64,000 nt of DNA from Phellopilus nigrolimitatus (taxonomy: Eukaryota; Basidiomycota; Agaricomycetes; Hymenochaetales; Hymenochaetaceae): positions 372,001 through 436,000 of the forward strand of contig JAJOHG010000015.1 in assembly GCA_021029095.1 (NCBI GenBank). The letters run 5' to 3'. Below are positions 1-11,425 of this stretch, piece by piece. Position 1 is the stretch's first letter; every line of letters begins with the position of its first letter. A program made the position numbers and the translations under genes. The notes under the pieces were generated by a model that saw only the letters and a program-made list of their open reading frames with translations, had not been told where the DNA came from and ran no database searches.

Positions 1-1678
1 TTTTCTATTGTCGGTGGGCAAATGCTTGATGATTCCCCAAGGTTCACACGCCTGCGTGGCACGAAACGCGCTGTTCTCGCTAAGACTTTTTTACGACCTG
101 CATAATAAGAGTAGTAAAAGGACGTATATCTGCGTCAAGCTCAAGTATGTGGTCTAATGATCGCAGCCGCAAAGATGACTGCCCTTAGGACGTCACAGCG
201 GGCTCCCTTATAGTTCCTAGATCGAATAAATCCGGATCGCAGATACCAAGTACGGAAGAATCGGGATCAAGCGGACACAAATACTTGATTGACAGAAATC
301 GCGAAAAATGCGCACCAGATGACACTGCAGGCGTTGTCAGCGGAAATGTCACAAAGCGTGGGCTAGTTCGGAGACAGATCGAGGGCGACAAGTACAATTA
401 TGCCAAAATCACGCAGATTTTGTGAGCATTGTCGTTTCCACACGGGGTACTGATAATAGATCTTTGCCTTCCGTAATTCCGTATTCAGCACTTTCCGGAT
501 GAGCGTTCAGTGACTTTTCAAAAGTCCAGGCATACTTATTCGTATATAATACTGGCGCTGTTCATTCTCGCACAGTGTTCTGCTGGACCTGTGTCTGGGT
601 GAAGTTACGCTGGACAGCGAACCAACCCATGAGGCGAGGTCGCAATGCGTTAGCAACGTTCACATGCAAATAGCAAGCCAGAAGAACGGGCTTCTGTCTA
701 AGTCAAGTGCCGGACCAGACCATGAGAAGCCATCGTCGGAGACAAGTAAAAGTATCTGAAGGAATGCCCGTACATGCACGAGTCTTCGGTCCAAGCAAGG
801 TCGTCAATGGTCATCTAGTGCGATGTAGAATCGATAGTCCTCTGAGGGAGCTGAGAAGAGGGGGTTGGGGGTGGCTCGAATTGCTGTAGACTCGTAAAAC
901 TAGGCTTTGAAGGAATGCTCGATCTAAGGTTTTCTTCAACTCCTTACGACGAGGTTTACGTACTTCGGTGCGAGTCACATCTAAAGAAGACAATAGCTTC
1001 AGTTCCTCGACAGAGGGACATTGGTGCGATAGCCATTCAATGACTAGCACAAGGAACCAGTAAACTGGAGTAGAACACTCCGTTATTGTTCGCATCGAAA
1101 GGACTATTGCAAATCGGCTCCTTCAGCATCGGCGTCAAGAAATCGCCTGTTTCACCACGGAGAACAAACCCGCCAGGGTAGCCATAGCGAGCCACCTTCA
1201 AGAAGTACCAGATAATAGCGCTAGTTAAGGAGCGTGTACACAATGAAGTTGCGGACCTGGAGAGATACGTGTCCGAGTAAGCCCCTGTCACACTTGCACC
1301 GGCGTGCCTCACAGCAAGGTGACCGCTTCGGGAAGACAAAGAAAGGATCGACGCAGCTCGCTTAGGAGCTCAGCTCGGCCGAAACCGAACGGACACCTTG
1401 AGCTCTTCTTCACATGCACACGGAGAACTTCTGGAGGCGAAAACGCGGCCATTCAACGGTAGACGATGGCTGCCACGGTGGCGCAAAAAGACGCCAGTAC
1501 TAGTGAACGTGCGGGAAGAAGCCATTTCAACAGTAATGACCAATCTTCTCTAGTTTGAACCCAAATAAAAATAAGCACGGGTCCGTGTTCCCTCTCTTTC
1601 CGTCTCGGTCTCAAAGTTCAGTCAGTTGCGCGCCGTCTGTAATGGCAGGCCAAGTATCTCACGCGCAATGACCTCGGT
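1..1678. other. left edge, no gene recognised
   Basis: No reading frame here has recognisable domains, a good start context and consistent splice sites. The longest frames are about 100 codons and look random in composition. The last few hundred bases are the 3' flank of the minus-strand MTG1 gene. A gene whose body lies outside the window could still end here. Confidence 0.5.
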
Positions 1679-3820
1679 TCAGCTTCGCCCAGACCGGCGC
1701 GCGGCGAGGGTCTCCCGAACCCTCTTCTCGCGTTTTTTGCGCCGAACTTCCTTCTCGCGCTTCTTCTGCTGCGTGTTCGAGACATCGTCGCCGTCCTTCC
1801 CCTCCTCTTCCGCCCGCTTAACGTACGCCTCAATGGCCCGTTCCATCTCCCTTTGCACGACCTTCTCTGCATCTGCGTCTGCATCGGTGCCCCTGAGCTC
1901 CCACTGGAAGTCGAAGCCCCAACCACCACGCTGCAGTTCGGCTCCAGATTCGTAGTTATTGATCCCGGGTGTATGTTTTGCAGAATCAGCTGGGGACGCC
2001 CAAAATGGCGCGTTTGCAGAAAGCGCGCAGCCCTCCTCACGCCACCAGCGCACAAACCAAACTGCGGCGCGCGCAATGTCGCGTTCACCGCCGCGCTTCA
2101 GCATGCTCAATCGTTGTGAGAGAATGTCGAGAAAAACGTAGACATCGTCCATAGGGGGTGTGCCCGCTGGCAGGATAGATAAATACGCAGGTGCTATAAT
2201 TAAATTAAATCAAATGTTAGAATGCTCATAAAATCATCGCATAAGAATCAGAAGTTTAGACTATTGTGCGTACCTGCGGGATTTAGTAGGTTGAGTTGAT
2301 AGAGCAAGAATTCCGCAAGGGTCTCTTCGGTGTAAAGACCTGCCCTTATACCCGCTAGTGTAGGGAGAAAAAAAAGTAAAATAATTCAGAAATGTTTCGA
2401 AGAAGGTTTCGAGTCTAGCATAAACAGACCAATCAAGGCCAATTTTATCCCCTTCTCCGCACCCAATTCGCCCTTCCCAAGGAACGGGAGCATTACTCCT
2501 GGTGAGTCGAACGAATACACCAATGGGTCCTGTGAGAGCTTCAAGCGTGTTGAGAGAGCCCGCGTTAGGCCTGGATTCGCGGATGTACGCAGCGCTTTCG
2601 CCGTCGCTGAACGTGGTAGAAAGAAGAGAGATGTGAGAGTTCGCAACGTGATTCCAGTTGTCGTTTAACCAGTCGTGACTGAAAATCGAAACACGTACGT
2701 CCAGGGATACCCATATTCCGTAAAGCGTTGAGCAGCGTGGACTTGCCGACGTTCGGCATTCCAACGACGAGGACGTTCAGTTCATTTGAGATGTGTGCGT
2801 TCTCGCGCGCAATATCTGTTCGTCCGAGTAGAGAAAAAAAAAGTACCAAGGGTAAAAGAGTGAGAATATCAATACCACCGAGTAGACACAAAAGAGAGAA
2901 AAGGAACGCACTCACGATCGTCTCGTGCAGGCTCTTGACGTCTCTTGGCCGATTCCACGAGGCGAATATGATCCGCTGGTCGGGGAACTTAGCCGCCATC
3001 GCTTTTCGGTAAGGCTACATTGGTGTAAAAAATTTAAAGTAAGCACAGCAGTCCGTCAGAGATCCATTGTTCATCAGATATCATGTATAGAAGATAGCAT
3101 TGGCTATTAGAGACGTGTTAATTTTACACACCTCGATACCCCACTCAGGCACCAAATCACGCTTGTTCAAGACGACGATGCGCTCGCACACGAGCGAGGA
3201 ATGGCCGCGTAGCGTCGGTCCCGCGCCGGGGGCAAATGAACGGTTTCCTGGCACGGAGAAAGCATGGGCAAGCCTCTGCCGTTCGTGTCTCCATTTCTGC
3301 AGAAGTCCTAGAGGTGGGAGGATAACATGGGTATCAGTAATTTGCATAGCATAGCAGTCCAGGTGGGAAAGAAGCTTAAGATCTTAGGAAGAAGATGAAG
3401 GAACACGAAGAAAAACTACTGCGGAACGTTTGGTTTGGTGACCTAATTGTTCGCCGAATCTCAGACCATTTTCCAGTATCAATCAACGATCAAACACATG
3501 CAGCTGAAAATCCGTCCTTTAGCCGTTCTTCAGACGCCGGGTTGGCCGATCGTTCCTCAGATAGCCCAGCTACATAGACGCGCCAAAGGACAGCAGCGGA
3601 AAAAAAAGCGAAAAAAAAAATCAAAAAAAAAAAGATTTGTTCTCAATGTACCTTCAAAGGTGCCATTTATGCTCGTCAGCGGGAGGCGTGCGTCGCGCAG
3701 CTCGAGGACGACATCCGTGCGGCTGAGGAGCGCAGGAAGCAAGCGCACGAACTGACGCATGTGGCCAGGGTACCATGACGGAGGCGTAGGCAATGCCATG
3801 GACGCCAAGCTTTGTGCCAT
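1679..3820 (-). CDS. MTG1: MTG1-like mitochondrial ribosome-assembly GTPase
   Basis: Circularly permuted GTPase of the YlqF/MTG1 family, which helps mature the large mitochondrial ribosomal subunit. Seven exons (3652-3820, 3132-3307, 2912-3014, 2699-2815, 2430-2606, 2274-2354, 1679-2166) join without frame conflict into 436 aa. The G4 motif NKRD (about residues 104-107) precedes G1 GMPNVGKS (168-175) and G3 DSPG (222-225); this order defines the permuted family. The N-terminus carries the family signature WYPGHM and the C-terminus is basic and charged. Exon 3 uses the donor GTGCGT rather than the overlapping GTGAGT, because only the former keeps frame. The ATG leaves almost no presequence; open frame continues upstream with basic residues but no ATG, so a missed 5' exon encoding the mitochondrial signal is possible. 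Family call firm, N-terminus less so. Confidence 0.88.
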
Positions 3821-5307
3821 CTGTTCCGCGTTTAGGAGACCCAGCCACTGGCTATTTTGAAAGCGGCGTAAGGATTTGTGTCGAATGGAAAGACGGCAAG
3901 TGCCTGTGCCAGGTGATTGAGTTGGCTAGCAGGTTGGCGTGGTGTATTTTTGGAAGAGAAGACGCTAGCCGTTGTGGTGTACGTCTGACTCGAAGCCGGG
4001 AACCTCAGGGGGTTATCCGCTCTCCAGTTCTCTTGGTTTCTCTAGTCTGAAAATTGTTCCAGTGTTTTGAAGCGCGATTCAGGTCTCAAAATGACTGAGC
4101 GCGCAGCTAGAGATTGACGCCAGGCAAAGAATAAAGATCGCGTATGGAACGACGCTTAGGATATGTGGGTTCACTGCGCGAAGACGAGGATCGTTCTAGA
4201 AGGAGTCGTAGAATTGATGAGAATGATGGGCCGAATCGCAAGTATCAAGTCAGAAAGAAAATCAGATTCTCTTTTCGGTCTGTGCTTGATATAACCACGG
4301 CGAGGGCTCGGCAAGAGGTTAGACCCGGTCCAGTGCCTACACAACGTTACATAAAGCAGAGAGAAACCACGAGTCAGTATGTCGGCATTTGGCAAAAAAT
4401 AAGATCACCATGACAAACACGTATCCACCCGGAGCGCCAATATCTCCAGATGGCAATGGAAGACAGTCACCACTGACAGGTCGTAGACGCTACGCGCTGG
4501 AGCTAATAACTACGCAAACACCAAAGGACGCAAGCGATGACGACTGGGACTCGGAGCAGGATGAGGAAAAGGGAAGAAAGCAAACCCGTTACGCCGCGCG
4601 GCGTGTGACACTTCACATCCAGATTAGGTTCCGCAGGAAGTTTGGACTCCGCGGCACTGGGCGCCACCATGCTTAGACTCGAGCCACTGCGGCTGCGTCC
4701 GCTCCGTATCGTCAAATGAGATCCCAGTCCATTTTGCTGATCTGAAAAGCACGGCCACTTATAGATGTCATTACAAGGCCTCCGCGGCGTTGCTGAGAAC
4801 TTTATGAGCAAAAATGATAGAAGCATCGGTCATATCACATTGCACGTCAGATAAATAGTACGAAAATGGGAAGGTTCGCGCTACGTGAAACGTTTTAGAA
4901 AGCAATTCAAATTTTAATGACTGGAGGCTGAGTGCACGTGACGGATAGCTTTCGAAGGTTTGCGCAGGTGGTGCTGCAGGGAAGTAATTGGAAATCGACT
5001 TTCCAAGTAGGTTCCATATAATTCAGAAGCCACAGGATATTTGATTCAACAATGACTGAGAACGACACGGCGTCCAGGCATAATTCAAAACAGTAAGGAC
5101 GATAATCGAGGAATGAGATAACTGAACATGTCTAGCTGTAAGTAGGGGCGACAAGAACCGATCCAAGGAGGAAGGAAGAAAAACCATATGTTACACACAG
5201 CGGCTGGCAGAAAGAAAGAGAGTCGGGGAGTAGCGCAGGAAAGTTGAAGAATAGGACGTGAAGACAACCACTGACTAAAAAAAAAGAATCAAAAGTCGGC
5301 GTAATTC
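3821..5307. other. intergenic, no gene recognised
   Basis: Short unconnected frames only. It contains the 5' flank of MTG1 and, at its right end, the likely 3' UTR or last exon of the neighbouring minus-strand gene. I see no repeat, RNA gene or conserved motif. Confidence 0.45.
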
Positions 5308-6210
5308 CTAGCAGTCGCAGAATAAATCGTGGAGACGCGAGGACGAGGAGCAGAGTCCGAGTTTTATGGCCGTTAGTATCAGCATAGTGATCAGTGGTCT
5401 ATGACAGAGTTTCAGCGGTTTGGGAGTACAACAAAGGGTCCGACAAGGGCCATGCTTACCTGGGTCGACCCAAGTGTCTGTGCCCTCAGAAATGGCGTCA
5501 AAATTCTTTCCACTCCGGGTCCTTCTCTCCACCATCACAGGAACTGCGTCGAGGTTGATCAACTTGTCCGACGGGGGTGGTGAGCCTTCCACCCAACCCT
5601 TCCAGCCTTTCTTGGCCGCAGACCGCTTCTTGCGCAACCTGAGCTGCGCAGTGGCCGGGGGGGACGACATCGAGTGGTCTAGAAGCGAGAAGCCATCCTC
5701 AGGAGTGTGTGGCCGCTTGGAGGAGCCATAGGACATGGAAGACGAGACGGAGGGGCCGGGCGTTGGCGGAGACGAGAGCTCGGGCGGAGGAGTGGGCGAC
5801 ACGGAGCGAGTGGCAACGATGGCCGGTCCGCGTATACGCCAGAAGGACGAAGTGCTGCTGTTGACCGCAGGCTCGACGCTTGAGCTCGCACGTGGGGCGA
5901 CAGACGGTCCTGCGACGGCAACGATGTGGCTGGCACTGTGCTGCCTGCGGACGCCCTCGGGGTGCTCTGCCCGGGCCTGCTGCTTCTTGAGCCTTTTCTT
6001 TTCCCTCTCGCGCTGCTTACGCTCGCGCCGCTTGAGCCTCCTGTCCTGCTCGTCACCCTCGACGAGCTTGTACGGGCCGACGCCATTGAGCAAGCTGGTC
6101 AGCACGTCGCGTGGCGGACGCGGGTCGAAGTCACCCGCGAGGACACTTGTCGCGGTGCGGCGGCGTTTTACAGGCGCTGGACGCGCAAACGGATGAAGAG
6201 CGAGGGACAT
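5308..6210 (-). CDS. basic, low-complexity protein of unknown function
   Basis: Not recognised. The start chosen is the ATG opening MSLALHPFARP; an in-frame ATG 168 bp upstream would only add leader-like sequence. The protein has an N-terminal segment with a charged helix rich in Arg, Lys and Glu (RRERKQREREKKRLKKQQ), a Ser/Pro-rich disordered middle, and a basic stretch that could be a nuclear signal. The literal frame runs to the stop at 5308, but a good donor (GTAAGC starting at 5459) followed by a perfect TACTAAC branch point near 5372-5378 and a TAG acceptor at 5308-5310 argue that the real gene splices near residue 251 and ends in a short last exon I could not fix. A nuclear role is only a guess from composition. 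Confidence 0.55.
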   Translation of the reverse strand: MSLALHPFARPAPVKRRRTATSVLAGDFDPRPPRDVLTSLLNGVGPYKLVEGDEQDRRLKRRERKQREREKKRLKKQQARAEHPEGVRRQHSASHIVAVAGPSVAPRASSSVEPAVNSSTSSFWRIRGPAIVATRSVSPTPPPELSSPPTPGPSVSSSMSYGSSKRPHTPEDGFSLLDHSMSSPPATAQLRLRKKRSAAKKGWKGWVEGSPPPSDKLINLDAVPVMVERRTRSGKNFDAISEGTDTWVDPGKHGPCRTLCCTPKPLKLCHRPLITMLILTAIKLGLCSSSSRLHDLFCDC

Positions 6211-6385
6211 GATGGGATGGTTGTTGTGGACAGACAATGAGAGGAAGATCGCGGGTCGGGAGAGAGGCGTTACTGTTCGTTCGTATGAATACCAACCTAT
6301 TTGAGTGTGCCAAAGTGTGACAAACAAACGTGCAGGGTCCAGGGGCGGAAGCCTAATATTCAGTTCAGAGTTATGCAATATCTGG

Positions 6386-6407
6386 CGGACCCTAACCGGA
6401 CCCTAAC
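6386..6407. promoter_or_regulatory. tandem telobox (two 11-bp units)
   Basis: The 11-mer CGGACCCTAAC occurs twice back to back, about 180 bp upstream of the start of the minus-strand gene at 6210. Each unit contains ACCCTAA, the telomere-repeat-like box bound in fungi by Tbf1/Rap1-type Myb factors. The repeat is seen directly; the binding role is inference. Confidence 0.45.
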
Positions 6408-9400
6408 CTTATAGACCGATTTGGGCCCGTGTGGCTTGTGATTGGTTTGATGAACCCGAGATGAATGAAAGACGAATCAATACGAAATCAATACAACCAC
6501 AATACAACGCGTGCCAGAGCCGCTTCTGACCTTCTCGTTGCCCCCATCCAAACCAAAACAAACGCCCTCTCTTCTCGGCCCACTCTTTTCCCACTTCTTC
6601 CCACCGCCTGTTCTTTCAGATCGACCCAGATCCAGCTTTTTATTATTGCAAAAGAAGTCTATCGATTTGAATTTTGGGCGACTGTATAACATAACAGAAC
6701 ATAGTTCTACCTTCTTGGGCCTGCACACTCATTTATGTTATCGCGAAGCCCATCCACGCAGTCTCTCCCTCCGTTTCCGAGCCGTTTCGCCCTGCTTCCT
6801 GTCCGTCTCGATGGGCCTCGATCGACAGATCAGACTCCCAGCCATCGCCCACTTGCAGACTGCATCTCCTCTCTTGTCTCCTCTTTCGATTTCTCTCGGT
6901 CGTTCTCTCCACAAGCTTTGCATAATGGAAGCTCTGATCATGATTCATCTCTGAATCTAACTGCCATATTTGGCACCAGCAGATGCACAACGCCCGGCTA
7001 TCGCACGCCTCCGGCCGCTTTCGTCTTCCCTATTCTAATACGTCTTGTCCCGCGTCCATAACGACCTGCACTCTCTCAACAGAAAGAAAGAAAAAAACAC
7101 AATGCTCGCATGTTGACAATGTATCCATCGATCTGCCGCGAGGCACGTCTCAGACTCGAGTCGAGATGAAAAAAACACGGATGCCGCGCTTCGGGTCGTA
7201 TCAGGTCCACGTCGCCCATCGACCCTATTTTCGTCCGACATGCTTTCTTCGTAGAACATCAGGCCGTGTCACGTAAAGCGCAGACGCTTCTTCTCCTAAG
7301 CTCTGGAAATCGGTGTTGTATGGCCCCAGCGCTCTCCTCCTGGTCCGATCATATATTTTAGATTCAGGTTCCGACATTGGAAGTGCAAGTGTATACATAC
7401 ATGGCAGCACGACAAACGCCTGTGTCCGGATTATGTGGTGCCATGATTGCGCCGGATTCGGGTAGCCTCAACCTTACATTTCCGTGTCCGTCTGTCCGTC
7501 TCCTGAGCTAGAGTACAGAGCCATATCTTGCCTATCGCTGCTCCTCTTTGTGATTATTTCGGTTCTGCACAAAAGTTGCCTGCATCGACGTCAGAAAGCA
7601 GTCTGAAACAGCAAGTCTGCCACGCTTATCGCCGCATCCACTCAGCCGTTCCCTCGCTAGTGCGAAAGTCCGGCTCGTCTCGCATGAGGCAGAGCCACCT
7701 TGCATCCACGCGCTGTGAATTATCTCTCCTTCCTGTGGCTTTGTGCGATCGCAGAAATGCCCTCAGTCGACTCAATTCTTGTCTCGTCTCAGGTCAGCTG
7801 TCCAATAGTGCTCGAAAACTAGATTTGTAACAGAACGACCCCAGTCTAATTCCATCTGCCACGGTTTCGGACGCTCGCGCGATTGCATCATCATTCCATC
7901 AATCTTTTCCTCAACAACTTCTGCGCGATTCGGGACTCCAACTCCATAGTACGCCATACGCCCTGCTCCCTAATATCAACCAGCATGCACACTGGCGTTC
8001 AAAATCGATATCTACTGCGTTTCTTGATGTTCTCGGCAGCTATTCATTCCTCCATTTGATGCGGCCGGCTTGCGTGCCTTTAGGCCTTTATACTCAGCAC
8101 GCGCAAAGGCCTCAAGCGTCCATCACCCGAACCGCCGGGGAAGCGGAGTCTGAAGACAAGCGCCTCTGCGTTGTCTTGCCCTAACCCGTAATTTCCTCTT
8201 TTTCTTGAATATTTTTCAAAGAGAAAGTAAAACATTCAATTGTCTAAATTCACATATAGATGAAACAATCTCTCCGAAATGCACTCTCAGGCCTTGATGT
8301 GGTTCCTCCGAGCTATAGGGCCATTGGCATTGTGTCGTGTCTTATCTCTGTCACACATGAAAACTGACTGAAGGCCTTGCAACAAGTCCATGACCACCGC
8401 GTCAATTCTACTGCGGCTACGGTGCCATGGCGACTAGGCAAAAATGCACAACCCCACATGGACGCCCTGAAAGCCTACAATTGATTCGAATGCCAGGCGC
8501 GAGCGGGCGACTTATATGAGATTACCTCCACTACTTTCCGATGACCCAGCGGTGCCGATGCTCACGTCTATGCCTGCAGTCTGGGAGACGCGAGCTCACG
8601 ACTCAGTTGCCGGGCAGGCTCGGTCGTGTGGGAGCGCTCGTTCCTATAATTACAGAAAATCATTACACAAAGGAAGGAAGGACGAATAAATCTGTTTACC
8701 CTCTTTTAGGGTGGCGGGAGAAGTGATCTATGACTGTCGACATCATCAGCTTCGTGGCTACCTATACACACTTGTCTTAGCGTGCCGATCAACCTACGCT
8801 GGCTCTAGTCGCATCTATCATAACTGCGTCGCTGCCACCATCGAACAGCCTGCATAACAATGACAGTACCTTGATCTGCCGTTCCGCCTTTTCATCCAAA
8901 GTATCACATGGACGCCATTAATCTGTCTGCAAGAGTTTGGAAGCCCAGCGTCTCGTGAACACGCTGATTACTTCTATTTTGTGCCTTAGAAATTTCGTTA
9001 AATACGTCGCACGTACGACAGATACTGAATTGCTCATATGTACCGCACCTAATCAGAGGACTCGTCTCATCTAGGCTATCTGTCTCGAAAGACTCTTGAG
9101 CTGTTGCAGCTAAGCCTTTGCATTCCACCCCATCAAAACACGCCGACCAGCTGTTTCAGAGTCGGAAGCTGGCTACTCAATGTGCCTCTCTGCTTTCCTG
9201 TCCATCTTACAAACTAAAAACTTGACTCCGGCCTGATGCTCAGATTTCGTACTCCCTTCTCCCTTCTCATACATTTAATATCGCAGGAATATATATTCAT
9301 TTTTGCAGCAGAAGAGCAACACGCATATATGCTATCAAAACTAAAGTCGTTGAGGTATTTGCAAGTAGGACTTGTCAATCACCTTGGTCCTGGAAGCCTT

Positions 9401-9458
9401 TCCTCACCGTCCATCGGTCAGTGGTATTCCTCCGTGAGTCCATGTCTCAATCAAATAC

Positions 9459-9486
9459 TTTTATTTTTATTTTTATTTTTATTTTA
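9459..9486. repeat. (TTTTTA)n microsatellite
   Basis: Four to five copies of a T-rich hexamer in a row, seen directly. A simple repeat with no evident function. Confidence 0.8.
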
Positions 9487-11425
9487 TCTTATTTCCCAGG
9501 GTTTTCGTTACCGGGCGTCGCGTATAGCATCCGCGCCGTCAAACTTAGTCTTTAAGAAGTGAGCAGACAGATCCTCTCAGCCGCCGCACGGCCGGATGCC
9601 CCTATCGAGTCATTCAGTCTGCAGAGCATGCTCTTTCGTGAGCTCCTAATTTATTTTTGATTTAATTTAAGTTATAGTTTGACATGTGTTTTCTCGGAGC
9701 TTTGCTCGCACTTTTATGTCGTGCTAGCTCGACCCCTTCACACTCCCTCTGCCTCCCGAAGGTCTAAGATATCCGACCTTTACGGGCTTATGCGTAGGCG
9801 TGACCCGTGGCAGCTTCGATATCTTTGCGCCATTTATGGTACCCTTATTGCCTTCCGACTCTCTCCATGTGCTCACTAACTTGTCTACCCCCTATGCGCT
9901 AAGCTACTCTGGTTATCGCGCCTCTATAGCACCGCAGAGGCCGCTCACCTGATCTTGCACAGTGGACTATGCGCCATGGAGTGCCTGAACTATTGCACCC
10001 GAGTGGTGAAAGCAGCAAGTAAGGCAAAAGCTGAACTTGCCTAGCACAGTTGGCCGGGGCTATTCGGCACCAAAATAGAGGCATCTGGGTCGAGAAAGCA
10101 GTTCTGTAAGAATACTCCATCGGTTTACCTTCCAACACACTCGTTTTATTTCTATACTTATGTGAACAAGAAGGGTCAGCTACATTTAATAGGTTGACAA
10201 ATACTTATACCAGACCGAGTTGGACATGGCGCATTTCTGTCTGCTCTGCGCTTCTAATACTTCCGGTTCAACGTTAGTAAATCAGCCTTCCTTCATGACT
10301 CTCTGACCAGGCCGTTCCCGCAGGTGTGGACGTATATCATGACGTGCATAGGACGGCATAAACGTCCTTGCGTGGTGTAAAAGTTACGATAATCGTCCGC
10401 TAGAACAAGTCTCTCGGGTTCTTGTCAGAAATGCGCATACTGCGTGTACTTGCTGGTATACGTATTTCCGCACATACTTTTCCATAGCCTGCAAGCTAGC
10501 GGTTTAACGGGGTGCGAGGGCGCGGATTTGAATTCCGACTCGAACGATTATGCTTATCATTAAGAATTTATGATGAGGTTTTTTCTTGGATGCACTTCTT
10601 ATCCATACCGAACGGAATTCTATGCAGTAAAGTTCAATACCATGTAACCGTGCAGCACTGGCCACTGTAGTCCCGCCTACTACAAATACATGAACTCATC
10701 ACCCCAAGACCTCGAAGGAGCACCCGGGTCGCCATGCACGGCAATAAAGGCAGTGACCTTCGGCGCTTTTGATAAAGGCTTTTTGCGCATACTCGTCGCT
10801 TCGCGAACGCCGCCTTGCGTTGCTTGACATCTGATGCATCATAACCCGAGGCGAGATATAAAAAAAGGGAGAAACCGAGAAGCCCGGGTGACTGGCTAGA
10901 CCAGACTCATGGTGTTCATTTCGCTGACCTGACGCAACCCGTCATGCATGCTGTCTAGGGCTAATGCTACAATCTGCTATGTAAATGACTGGGCGATGCT
11001 GGCAGTGCTGTTCAGTTGCTGTTGCGCTTGCCGAGCGAAGTTCTGGAAAAGAAGATCAGCCTTTTTGCGTCGATCACACACGTGATTAGCACGCGTCGCG
11101 TCGGATTTCTTCTATTACGAAAAAACAAATAACCTTCGAATTCGAAGTCTTTCACAATATAAGCTTTTGCTTCCGACCTCCTTTCTACGTCGTCAATAAT
11201 TTTTAATCTGGAGCCATTGAATTTGAGGTTTGTTTTGTGGAATGAGACTAGTCGTTTGGACTATACATAAGTGTACAAATTCTTTCTATGCGATGCTCAC
11301 TTTAATCTCGTCGATGTCTAATTCCAAAACCAACCCTCCACTCCCCCCTCCGCGCCCGAATCACAAAACTGTACACATTGCCGAATACTCCCTCGTTTTC
11401 TTTGTTGATTCTATGAATTCCGAGT

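Larger units (their letters stand above)
6211..11425. other. 5.2-kb gene-free stretch with pyrimidine-rich leader-like DNA
   Basis: No protein gene can be supported. From about 6510 to 7060 the plus strand is strongly C/T-rich, the composition basidiomycetes often show just before a transcription start, and there are Ser/Pro-rich frames with no domain (for example 6735-7061). Nothing downstream on the plus strand continues as a gene until 18.4 kb. Simple repeats of TTTTTA type lie at about 9459-9486. The region could be a long non-coding transcript, a decayed gene or plain intergenic DNA. Confidence 0.4.

Noticed and set aside
6211..6378. 56-residue N-terminal extension of the basic protein ending at 5308
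   Set aside because: Leader-like composition; the downstream ATG has a better context and begins the coding-like part.
6511..7061. Ser/Pro-rich plus-strand frames of 108-147 codons
   Set aside because: No domain, no splice partners and strong pyrimidine bias; kept only as a possible leader region.
10495..10560. tRNA-like stretch with a T-arm-like word (GGATTTGAATTCC)
   Set aside because: No consistent acceptor stem, D-arm or proper A and B boxes could be drawn.
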